Source of the DNA: Icerya purchasi
Taxonomy: Eukaryota > Arthropoda > Insecta > Hemiptera > Monophlebidae
NCBI GenBank assembly: GCA_039619475.1
Contig: CM077115.1
Location: forward strand, 295,183,756-295,247,755
Reading direction: 5' to 3'
Length of the DNA stretch: 64,000 nucleotides
The position numbers were made by a program, and so were the translations under genes. Shown one piece after another: positions 1 to 10,801 of the stretch; positions within the stretch are counted from its first letter, which is position 1, and every line of letters starts with the position of its first letter. Below the pieces are notes generated by a model. It saw nothing but the letters and a program-made list of their open reading frames with translations. It was not told the DNA's origin and searched no databases.

Positions 1-811
1 CCTCCTTTCTGTTCGATATCCATTAACGATTTAATGACACTATCCTACCTACCATTATTTTCATTTCTTCCAATCACCTCTAAATTCTTGATTATATCTG
101 ACTCCATGGCCGCACTTCAATTCATTCTCCCCTACCTGATCATTCCTGTGATTTTATCATACTCCGCATATGCTCACTTATCCACGTTCTTTCTTCCCTC
201 CTTTTCATTTATATTGATATTTACTACGGGTTCCTAATCATTCGGACATCTCCGGTAATGAAGTCCTTGGCTCGGGTTGCTGCCTCTTCTCACTTCTTCT
301 TTAAAAAAGTCCCATCGGCCAATCTACTTCCGCTGTGCAAAGGTTTTCATCTCAGACTTTTCTATCAGATGTATACGTTTCCTCTTTCTCTAACAATTGT
401 TCTTTTTTTTTCTGTCTGTTCAACCTAGTCTTTCTGTTAACCTATGGTTCTCTTTGTTTCCTTCACTTCGTCGTTCTGTTGTCTTTGTTATTCGTCTGCG
501 CTCTTAAGCCGTTCTTTATTATCTTCCTCCTTGCCTTTCCATATTGTCCTCTCCACTCAAACAAAGAGCGTGTTTGTGATGCGGATCGTGTGTTTATTAA
601 TTGTTTATCTCTTTCTGCTGAGTGCTCTGCTTTCTATTCAATTTTATTGATACTCGGTCTTCCTACTCCATATTGCGCCTCTTATGTCCTATCTTTTCCC
701 TCTCTCCACAGATTATTCTTATTATTTGTTCCTTTCTTCTAACAATGTATCTAACCGTTTCAAGATATAATTGACTCCTTCCGATTCTAATTGTTTCTGG
801 TTGACGAGTCC

Positions 812-840
<29 letters not shown>
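1..840 (+). mobile_element. LINE family A, 3' part (RNase H end, C-terminus, A tail)
   Basis: This is a decayed copy of an RNase-H-bearing non-LTR retrotransposon that runs in from before the window. Around 85-115 the plus strand reads IISDSMAAL, the third catalytic-Asp region of LINE RNase H. Around 240-275 a degraded HSDISGNEV box corresponds to the last catalytic Asp region. At 565-740 the C-terminus reads CDADRVFINCLSLSAEC, then LPTPYCASYVLSFPSL, a signature repeated in several other copies here. A short 3' UTR ends in TTGACGAGTCC followed by an A tract (about 812-840). Frameshifts break it into several frames, so it is not functional. Family assignment to an RNase-H LINE (I/LOA-like group) is inferred from motif order; the exact clade is uncertain. 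Confidence 0.75.
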
Positions 841-842
<2 letters not shown>

Positions 843-3800
843 AGAATGATGGTATTTATTAGACTTTGCATCTTTTTTTGATTTTTGTTAGTAATTCGAT
901 CCGAATTGTTTGTTCGTAAGCAAGTACATATATTTCTCATTGAACTCTATTTTAAATTAAAATTACAAAATAAAAATTAAAAATAAATAAAAACGGCAAA
1001 AAATCGATGATAATTACATTTAAAATAGAATAAAAAAGGAACATTAATAGTTTTACTAGAAAATAGTATTAAATATTAATTATTAAAAACCATATAGGTA
1101 AAAAATTTATGCAAATCTTTTATGGCATAAATTAAGTTTCTCTGTTATAACAAATTTTTTCATAGAGGCTTTTGTTCTTTGGGGGAGGAAATGTTCCCTA
1201 TTCCCCCCGTGGTTCCGCCATTAGTATTCTCTGCATAAACGGCTAATAATAATTTTTAATTTCGACTAACAAACCGCACCAATACGTTTCAATATAGTAA
1301 TTAGTGCAATTATCGAAGGAGTATGTATTACATTAAAAACTTATTTAAAATTCTGTAGTAGGAATTATAAATACAATAACAGTGCAAACAAAACGGTGAT
1401 AGACCAAAAACGTGATTCTTACATCGGAATACGCGTAAAAAACTAAAAAAACCCGCAAATATGTAAATAAGCTATTCAATACTGAAGAAAACAATAAAAA
1501 TGAATTATTGTAATCGTAAAATAGCATTGCATAAAAAGGCAATCTCGAGAAGGCAACTAATAATTAAACGAACGCCGATGTTAGTCGATTTTTGCCGATA
1601 TTAGTCGATGTTTACGTATTGTTTCATCCGCGTATATAGCTCGGAATGATAATAATTTATGTTTATCAACCGGATGTTGATTAAATGATCGGGGGTATGT
1701 AAGCCTTTGTCAGTTTTTGCAGCTCATTCGTTCTTTGAATATAAACTTCCTGAAACGCTGGAAAAAAATATTATCTCGGGTTAATAACCGCTCTTTTGAA
1801 TTGGGGTTAATATTTGCGGAATTTGTTGGCATTGTATGAAGCGCAGCGCCGCGGATTATTAATGAAAAAAGCTTTATCAGCGGATATTCTCACTGATTAA
1901 TCTTCTTCTTATTCGCCGTTGAGTACGAAGCGGCGAAGCTTAGTTGTCTTACTCTTTTGACCAGATCATTTTTTTTCATTTTATCCTTTTGTCATCAGCA
2001 GAAACTTCTCTTTCATTCTTCTTTCTCGTTTCCCTTATTTTCTCAACTATCTTCCTTTTATTTTATTTTTTTTGTGTTTTTTTTTTTTTTAGGGACTTTT
2101 TTCCTACTGGAACTGTGTTATTCTCCGTTGTTTTTTTTTCTTTTTTCGACAAATTTAATTTTTAAATGTTGTCGCGCGCATCTGGCTAAATTTTTCTTAT
2201 GGAATTAGGAAATTGCGAAATTCAAAGTTTCGTTTGTGTATCGGGATTTTAATTAAGTCAAGTAGTTTACACATTATACTCCTCCGTAAAAGTCCACACC
2301 CGTCACCGTTCGATCGCTACTGAATATTTAAGTTTCTTAAAATTTTACAGCTTTTGTTTCGTCATGAATTCTATCGCGTTCATTTAGCGTGCGCGTTCGA
2401 TTTTTGTTTCTAAAATGCCACGTTTACATACGAGATAAATGTAACGATTTTTTTGAGCGAATTTTGAGTTCTAGTGCTATAACACTTACCACTAAATGTA
2501 TATTGTGTAGGAAAATATCAAAAAAAAAAACCCGCCGCTCCGCCCCAAAATTTCCAGAAAAATTTTGAAAATTATCAAGAATAAATTAAAAAGAGAAAAA
2601 AATAGTTTACAGTTCGTCAAACAGCTCTCGTAGCGTAGTTGGATAATAATAACGAGGTGGTATTCGTAGAAGCGGGACTCATATACATTGAAAATTGAAA
2701 AAATTTTCATTGCGCCGAATTTTATTTTCTATTTTTTGAGCAGTAGACAGATCAATTGGAAAACAACCGACTTAATTTGGAGGCGGGTTAAAGAGGAACG
2801 ACATAATATAAGAGAATATCGGAGTAGCCAAGTAGATCAGCGCATTTAACTATTAAAAATAACCGCATAGGTTAGATTTTAATATATGCGAAATGGAGGA
2901 TCTAAAGAGGAAAGTAAAAATATGTACTATGCAAGTACAAAGCGAAATCATTACTCGAATCTTAGAATCTTGAATGGTTGGGGAGTTTTTAGCGAGAAAA
3001 AAAAAAAAAGTATTATAACGATTTAAATTTTAAAATCTGATAAATAATCAAAAAATAACGATGACCAAAAATGTATTATTTAAATACCAAAAAAAAAAAA
3101 AAATTGCTTTCATATTTAAATAATACATTTTTCATTATTGTTATTCGGTCTCATTATTATAGAACATAATATGTAGAAATGTGCAATCGTGTTTACAACT
3201 CGATAAATAACCATTACACAACTTCGTATCGACGATGCCTTTTGAAGAGACATTTTATATGAAAACTTTTGAAAAAAAAAAAGAAAGCGTTTGATGTAAA
3301 TAAATATACTCCCGCATTAAAACTTATTTCGTAAGATTCGCGCTGATTTTCGGGAAGACAAAAAAAATCGATTTCAATAAAATACTCTCAGAACCTGCAA
3401 CGAGTTTGTCGACGACACGCCTGCAGCGATTCGGGGTTACTTGAATTTTCATAAAAATATCGCGTTGGTAAAGAAATAGTGTCTCTTAAAAATTATTCGA
3501 AAGCATTTTTTGAAGATGATGTCGTTATTTTAAAATGCTACGGTAAATGTTCCCGGAGATAAAAATCGTCAGGGCAGAACGCTCCTAGAAATCTTGCTAC
3601 GGAAGTCGTAGATGATATTAACAAATTCGTGGAAAGTAAACAGCGCCAAATATCACGCGGTGATAACTGCGATTAAATTCAAAAAAATCCACCGAGCTAC
3701 CGATTTTATTACGGTAATTTTTTTCTTTCTGCGCGATTATTCCGCATTTTTGCCGCTGAAAATAATTTTCTCTATGTAAATTTTTGATAGTAATTTTTAC

Positions 3801-4109
3801 TCGGGTGTTTTAACTTTTGCCGATAATCCTTTCGGTAGCTCCCTTAAGTATTATGTAAAAGCTTTTTCGCATCTCGTAAAAAGTTTAACATCTTCACAAT
3901 CACAAATAACCCCACTGACGAGTTCTTATTAAAATTCTATTTTACCTACAGACTTCTTGAGAAAAAGTCCGCGAATGTGCCAAAAACAAAAAACCACTAG
4001 TATTTACTTTTTGTTCACGGAAGAAGACCTAACCCCTCCCCTTCAAGTCCCATTAATCGTATCTTCATCTACATGTATGTTCGTTAACCATTCATCAGAT
4101 GGAACACCA
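841..4109. other. AT-rich non-coding stretch
   Basis: I see no coding signal: every open frame is short and dominated by low-complexity codons. It contains a hairpin at 3053-3142 (listed separately), many A or T runs and no recognisable protein motif. It may be old repeat or intergenic sequence. Confidence 0.5.
3053..3142. repeat. Imperfect inverted repeat (hairpin)
   Basis: The left arm contains AATGTATTATTTAAATA and the right arm contains its reverse complement TATTTAAATAATACATT. The arms are about 30 bp and flank a short A-rich spacer. It could be a small foldback element; nothing else identifies it. Confidence 0.55.
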
Positions 4110-4260
4110 TTTTTTTTTTTTTTTTTTTTTAAATAATTTGCGGGTCCCACAAGGCACTAGCCCGTCTGTGGGTTCCCAACATAATTATATCATTTATTTG
4201 TACAATACAACATCATCTATAATAATAATATTTCCTATTACAATACCTTAATATGATAAC
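4110..4260 (-). mobile_element. LINE family B, 3' tail only
   Basis: On the minus strand this is the 3' terminus of a second LINE family: AATAAATGATATAATTAT, then TTGGGAACCCACAGACGGGC, then TTGTGGGACCCGC, then an A tract (T run at 4110-4130 on the plus strand). It matches the tail at 38780-38874 and, more loosely, the tail at 24020-24110. The sequence can fold as a two-part hairpin: outer stem CCCAC/GTGGG (4146-4150 with 4168-4172) and inner stem GGGC/GCCT (4152-4155 with 4160-4163). No coding part remains, so the copy is strongly 5' truncated. Confidence 0.7.
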
Positions 4261-4527
4261 ACTTATATATTTCAACAAATACAATATAATTTTTATACAA
4301 CTACCAAGTCTCCCATTAGCAGCTTAAAACTAATATCCTCCGTACAGATTTCGTACGACTTTTAACGAAACCATTATAAATTACCGAAATGCAGCAAATG
4401 AAACATTTTTAAATAATATTTTTTTCTAAAATAATTACCCGCAACTTTCATTTGATAATACTGTTAGCGATTTATATTAATTTCGAAAAATATTAATGTA
4501 CAAAAATTTAAAAAACGAGAAAGCGTG

Positions 4528-4592
4528 CTTGTATTAATTATTTTAACTAATAAACCGACTTGTATTAATTATTTTAACTAATAAACCGACTT
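4528..4592. repeat. 31-bp direct duplication
   Basis: Two tandem copies of a unit beginning CTTGTATTAATTATTTTAAC, with a period of 31 bp and essentially no difference between the copies. A recent local duplication is the simplest reading. Confidence 0.85.
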
Positions 4593-4992
4593 GTTTCGCG
4601 TAATTATTATTCAAAAAGAGATTTCTACCGAAATATATCCGCTTTAGTGTAAATATTAGTTATCAGGACGGCACTCGTGTTTCGACCGACGAATTCGATA
4701 GCGGAAGTGAGCACCTTCGTATAATCAAAAGTGCCAAATGCTTTTTCTCGCGAATTTCGGACGTTGTTAAAAAATGTTCAGAAACATTACCAAATGTTGA
4801 AAAACAGTACACTACTTTTTCTAAAAAGACCCTTTTCTTTTTGGGAAACAAAAATTCCTCAAAAACGTAATTGTTCTCGACGCAGCTATTAAAAAAAAAA
4901 AAAAAACGGAAGTGTTGTCGAAAGAATTGTTATTGCAAAATAGTCGAGGAAAATATTATTCGAATTCAAAAAAGACCTAGAACGTCGGTTAA

Positions 4993-5303
4993 GTTTTTTT
5001 TTTTTTTTCTGATCGCGCCAATTTGTACAGGGGCATACCGAACCATAGCGATGTAATAATTCTAATTTAATTAACGTGTCTAATGCAACTAGACACTGAA
5101 GACAATAACGTAAGAAGAAGCAGTACAGAGGACAGAATGTTAAATCCATAAAGAGAAGGATACTCAAAAAACACATGATCAGCATTACAGACAAAATTGG
5201 TATTTGGATAGATGATGACGGGAGGAAGGGAGCAAAGGAAAATCATAAAATCGTGGCTTCTGGCGAAGGGGGGAGTTGAACAGTAAAACAGAACTACGAA
5301 CTA
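4993..5303 (-). mobile_element. LINE family A, 5'-truncated copy with 7-bp TSD
   Basis: The minus strand reads NADHVFFEYPSLYG followed by a leucine-rich end, matching the C-terminal signature of the other family A copies. It then has the family 3' end (TTGGCGCGATC) and an A tract (T run 4994-5008). CGGTTAA is present on both sides (4986-4992 and 5304-5310) and is a good target-site duplication. The insert is 311 bp. Its frame is broken and only the last part of ORF2 plus the 3' UTR is present. Confidence 0.75.
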
Positions 5304-5454
5304 CGGTTAAAAGAGGTATGAGTGTCTGACCAAGGCTTAGGCACTAAGTAATATTTGAAAGTTTTAAATAAAAATATTGTTCTTCACGATGCGACACTTT
5401 TTTATTTTCTTTTTGCATATTTTGAATGTACCGGTTTTTCAGACACATCGCAAG

Positions 5455-5650
5455 ACGAAGAAAATCCATGGAAGACACTACCGCTAGGAAAGGTACCCCC
5501 CCGGTGCCTGGGAAGAAGAGGCAGAGTATGTACGCGTTAGACTGACAGACTAGGGCACAGATTTGAATCGGTCACCAGAGCGTGATCATAGGTGACCCAG
5601 AATTGACTGAAAAACAGGTGATGATGATGTTGATCTCAGGAAGAAAATGA
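5455..5650 (+). mobile_element. Possible RTE/CR1-like LINE 3' end
   Basis: The plus strand, across frames, reads PPGAWEEEAEYVRVRLTDRL, then FESVTRA, then GDPELTEKQV, and ends in a short TGA/GATGAT run. This resembles the extreme C-terminus and trinucleotide tail of RTE-type LINEs. The similarity is short and the reading requires frame changes, so I hold it weakly. Alternatively it is unrelated repeat sequence. Confidence 0.3.
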
Positions 5651-5764
5651 GGAATGCGCCTATTCATATTACTGGTTTCGAGAGAATAACGTTTTAAGCA
5701 AACTATAAAAACAAAAAATTTAATATTTGAGTTGTAAATAGTAATGTCCGTTTTCTGTTATTAC

Positions 5765-6085
5765 TTTATTAAAAATATTATAAAAACGTGTAGTACGGAA
5801 AATTATATTTAAAAAAATATATATAGGTAACTCCGAAACATGATAGCTATTTTTAATATTTTTTAAAATATAATTTTCTGTAGTACACGTTTTTATAATA
5901 TTTATAATAAAAAATTTAATTATTCACAAAATACCTGAAAACCGACATGTTTCAGAGTCACGCATAATCGTGATAATCGTGAGATTAAAGTTAACGCAAA
6001 TTAACTTTAATCATTATTACCATAATTATGCGCGACTCCGAAACGTTTTTACGTATTTTATGAATAATTAAATTTTCCGTCTTCA
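5765..6085. repeat. Two adjacent foldback repeats
   Basis: First foldback, about 5765-5905: the arm AAATATTATAAAAACGTGTA recurs in inverted form with few changes after a spacer of about 30 bp. Second foldback, about 5906-6085: arms of about 80 bp, including AATTTAATTATTCACAAAAT and its inverted partner, meet near 6000. Both contain variants of GACTCCGAAAC, an end-type motif resembling Penelope-like element tails. They could be MITE-like or Penelope-end-derived; no coding part is present. Confidence 0.65.
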
Positions 6086-6728
6086 TAGTTTATTTTTATA
6101 ATTTATTTTAATAATGGACTATTTCAATTTTAATAATAGCGTTTTTGTGTAATAGTTTTAAAACGGCCACAGTAAAAAAAAAAACACACACATTTTCTTT
6201 CCTATACCCGTATGCTGCACCATGCTGTATTTAACTGTTGCCAGGTATCACCCTGTATATGTAGCGGGGTTTGCGGCTACATTGTCTATTTTGTTAATTT
6301 TTAGAATATTGATGACTGAGTTTATTGCCGTCTGGGAGTTTAATAGCATATTTGGAGGAGTGTTTCATATGGCAGCAGCGACCCTGTGTTGATGTGTATG
6401 CTGCGCATTGTACCAGTATATGCTGAACGGATGGGATACAGAAAGGGCACTATGTTGGAGAAGATGACCAATTTAGAAGATAGTTGTGCGAGACTGTATG
6501 ACCTGTCTGCAGACTACTGATTAGTCCGAAATCTCTCTGCGGGGACAATTCACTGGGGGGCCACCATGGCTCGGTGGTCGACTTTACTTGGGACAGAAAA
6601 GTTTGACGCGCGGTCTATTGTTCTCTCCATTCTTGTTTGCTTTTCGCTAAAAAGAACTGCGCCATAGATGAAGGCGAAAGTGAATATCTGTTCTGATCAG
6701 CTCGTGGAGCGGACTGTAATATTCACCT

Positions 6729-6993
6729 GTTCATTCCCTGATACTCCCACATGATATTATTCATTCCCTGATATTCCCGCATGATATTGTTCATTTCCTG
6801 ATGCTCCCACATGATATTATTCATTCCCTGATATTCCCGCATGATATTGTTCATTCCCTGATACTCCCACATGATATTATTCATTCCCTGATATTCCCGC
6901 ATGATACTGTTCATTCCCTGATATTCCCGCATGATATTGTTCATTCCCTGATACTCCTACATGATATTATTTATTCCCTGATACTCCCGCATG
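6729..6993. repeat. 30-bp minisatellite, about 9 units
   Basis: Tandem units of the type TTCATTCCCTGATATTCCCG followed by CATGATATTG, period 30 bp, about nine copies. Units alternate between CCCAC and CCCGC variants, so a 60-bp higher-order pattern is visible. Because 30 is a multiple of three, both strands stay open and would encode a 10-residue repeat (MNNIMREYQG on the minus strand). Nothing suggests it is translated. Confidence 0.9.
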
Positions 6994-6999
6994 ATCGGG

Positions 7000-9834
7000 G
7001 ACCCACATGAACGTTATCGAGCCTTCTGTCTTCTCTATATCGATGATACTATGAAAGATTTGAGTAGTTATTATATTATTTGTTTTAGGGATGAATATAG
7101 AGCTTCTAGTGCAGCCAGAAAGTCTGTAATTATTAATGCCTTTTTATTGTTAGATTGACAGGAAAAGAGTAATATTGCAGACCATATGGCATGGTACACA
7201 TTTCTGCATCCAGCACTATGCAGCCATCATTGAGTCGCAGAGAGTACGTTTTAGCTGTTGTCGATGTGATTGTAGTGGGACTATTTCTAGATCTGTGTAG
7301 ATTATAACGTGATCGGTGTATTTATTTATTGTGTTTTTAGCTATTGGTCGTTAAAAAAAGAAAAAAAAAAAAACATTAATCGAGCGTAAATGCCAACATA
7401 GACTGAGCTGATGGCTTTTTTATATCTATTCGGTGAAGAAGATCTTTAGACGAAATAGCGGTATAGAAGCAATGTAAACGAATCGGGTTTTCCTCTGGAC
7501 ATTTTTCTTTCTTGTGCATGTATATAACTCTTTTTTTTCGATAGTTTCCGTGTTTTGCAAGGATATATAAACGTCATTAAACCATCTAAATACTTTCGAT
7601 GGATTTCCTGATTTGTTGATGTGAATTTCCTTTGCCGCTTTTTTTAAACAAGATGTTACAATTTCAGAACTGCGAACTGCCTATTTATATGGAAATCAAC
7701 TCTATACGTGATGTTTCGTTAATCTAAACTTGGTTTTACTGATTTTAACGATGTAAGGAAGGCCGTATTAAACGATCCTGAGGGGGGGGGGCTTCGTTGC
7801 ATTTTTAATTTTTCGGCGCCTCTTAAATTCCTCCCTGAAGACGACTGATTTTGAATGAAAACGCGAATACTTGCGTTCTCGGCTAGCTTACTGGTTTTAT
7901 TCCGCCATATTTGTTTTTTTTCACGCATAATTTCTTTTTCAGGTAGCCTTACTCTGGCTTCGTGATCAGCTTTCGCTGAACCATGGGAATTTTTCCGCAT
8001 GCGAGTTTTCACGGAATGGAAAATTTAAGCGTTTTCTCTAAACGAGGACACGTAATCATCCCCAGAAATCGAAAAATCCTTCTAGCCAGACTTTGCAAAT
8101 GTATTGTCCACGTAACGTTTTAGCTACCAGTTCTTCAGTTGATACATAAAAAGGGGATATCAGTCATGGAAAAGTTTTATCGTGAAATTGCGAATGTTTT
8201 CCCACCGTCGAATATTTAAGGGATTTTCTCGCCATTTTTAAACGCACCGTGATACTCGGTTTTCCCAGTTAAGTCTCGACACATGCGCGCCTAATAAAGT
8301 TTATTTCGGTTTTCTGTTATAACTCGGGCTGTATTTATTGCAATTTTATCGAGAAACGGGCAAAAGGAGCCGTTAATTTTTACCGGGGCCAAATTTTACA
8401 ATTTTCGTTTACAGATATTTTTTAATTCGCACCTTTTCCCATTTTTATTTATCGCGGTTATTGCCGCGTTATTTTCACGTTTGTACCTTGTCGAATCCAT
8501 CTGTGCTTTTGTACCTCGGAATTTTTTGGAATAAGTTTAACTTTTCGGCCGCCGTTTAAAGTTTTCAAATTTGAATCCGGGCCGAAGGAGACTTGCGCAA
8601 ATTCCACCGTAATAACGAGAAAAGTTGTCCATTTTGGTCGATTTAAATTTTAAACTTTTTATCCTAAGAGAGTATAATTTGTCCGAACATTTCTTCATCC
8701 TTTTTTCCTTCCCAACAGCTTTTCTTCTCTCTCTCGTTTCCCTCCGATACCCTGAGGAAACACCATCGTTTCTTGATTCAACTTTTTATTCTTTATTTTT
8801 CCAAACTTCGTTTTAGTTAAGATTGGGGCCAACTTTCGTGATTCGTTTTTACGCCACCCACCTTTATTAAGTCTCTGAAGCCCATTCTTCTCGTTCGATA
8901 TCGACGAATTAAATTATTATCACGTCCCGATAACGTCGAAAACTGCCGAAGCTAACACCCGTGATAATAAATTACGTGGCGCGCGCGATATGAAACTATT
9001 TTAACCGATCGAACTATTCTAATGATAAGAAAATATATACACTGTTCGTTATAGTACACCGTCGAAATAAATTTTGTAATCGTCGCTGTTTGCCCTCCAC
9101 GGAAGCAGTCGGAAAAAGGTGACATAAGCGAAATTGAAAATATCTGCTACGGCAATCCTTTGTTAATTGAGCGATTTCAACATTTCCTTATAGGAAGATA
9201 TCGTCGACAATTCTACATTCGAATTTTATTAATGAATCGTCGATTGCCTAACCAGTTGATAGTGTTAAACGTAAAAAAGCTCAATCGATCTTATCATAGT
9301 TCGGAATTCAATGGCGACCGGAAGATCATGACATCATTAAAGTTTTCATATCGGTACCGGAAAAAACATGCGAATATAGGTATCATTTTTGGAAGTATCT
9401 GACGGCGAATAATTTAACGATGAGCTCAATATGCGAATTTAAACAGATTATACACGTTGCCGATATCGGTATACCAAATTGTAAATGAGCCTTTGGAATG
9501 TAACAACACGTTGTATCTGAAAACCGCTAGTGTCGAAATATAAGAAGAGACCCAAGTAAATCTTTAGATCTCGGTAAACCGGTCAAAGAGCAATAGGTGT
9601 AGCAAAAAAAAAACGCAAAAAAACAATCAAAGACTGGGTAAGCTAATATTAATAAAAGTGTTTCTTCGGCTAAATTTAAGATAATGTTTTTTTTCGTTTT
9701 TTTCGGGCCTGGCAATAAGCTCACTATCAAGTCGATGTAAGAATGATGCCGACTCAAATGGGAAATACGTAATGTTCAGAATGAAACAATAAATAATGCG
9801 GACAAACATGACCGTAAATGTATATACCATATGA
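7000..9834. other. No recognisable gene
   Basis: The open frames here (for example 7719-8012 minus and 9160-9402 plus) show no recognised motif and lie in AT-rich sequence. Around 9686-9715 a T run followed by CGGGCCTGGCAATAAG could be another LINE 3' end on the minus strand, but no coding part supports it. Confidence 0.45.
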
Positions 9835-9990
9835 TACTTATTATCACCTCCATTGTTTCCTTCTTATTAACGATAGCTGATCGTCTCACTATATAACTTT
9901 CGTTTTCCTTTAATTGTTTCTGGGTGAGAAGGTCCTTAGTTGACGAGCCCAATTAAAAAAAGAAAGAGAAAAAAAAAGAGAAAAAAAACC
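9835..9990 (+). mobile_element. LINE family A, tail copy
   Basis: The plus strand ends a frame with FLLTIADRLTI and a stop, matching the final residues of other family A copies (FVASISDRLVI at 55.1 kb). It continues through TAATTGTTTCTGG and GTTGACGAGCCCAATT into an A-rich tail (9953-9990). Only the last codons and 3' UTR survive. I could not find a clear TSD. Confidence 0.6.
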
Positions 9991-10801
9991 ACGAATGCCT
10001 GTCCAGAATTATTACGAAAAGTGGACTCTGCCCAAACCAAACACAAGATGCATTGGGCGCTAGAACTCAGCTGAACAACGAACACTGGAAAAGTAAATGG
10101 CACGTCACGTAAAATAAATGTAGCAAACAAACATGGCGTAAATGATTTAACAAGACACGTGGAGCAGCCGAACACGACTGAGCAGTGAAACTTAGGATAG
10201 GAAATAACGTATGGCTAGAAGAGTTGTTCAGGATAATAAATTAATCGTAGAAAATCAATTTAAATAGTTACATTAGGATGCCGTTCAATAAAGTGAATCT
10301 GAACACAACACTTATCCGGTCGCTGTGATACACTACGAATAGCGTAGGCGGAAAATATCTTAAACGACATTAATTGTTCAAAAAAGCGGACTTCGGTAAT
10401 GTTCATATTTATTACAGTTAAACGGTAAATGATTAATGGCTTCGAAGAAGTTTGAAAAATAATGATCAACGCAATTTACTCCCCGTAACTCTGGCTAGAA
10501 AAATTCAGACCTACCCGAGAATGATTCATACGTAACCGACAAATTATTTACGGATGAGTCGGTCAGGGACCGATTCTGGAATGAAAAAGTACCAAAGTAC
10601 ATATAAGGGAAGCTCTGACTAAATCATACGGTAATATTTTCCTTGATTCTGACTATTTTTAAAATTTGTCCACTCTGCCGTCAGCTTTAACCTCAGAATA
10701 GAGGTCTGATGAAGGAATAAACGCTGACAATTCACAAAATTACGCAGTAAAATTAATAAAACAGTGCAATATCGCACAAGGTAAAAAAAAAAAAAAAAAT
10801 A

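Noticed and set aside
6729..6993. CRISPR-like array
   Set aside because: Units are contiguous with no unique spacers; it is a minisatellite. The same holds for 15669-15825.
10700..10740. Hammerhead ribozyme
   Set aside because: CTGATGA is present near 10708 but no GAAA partner or stem II follows.
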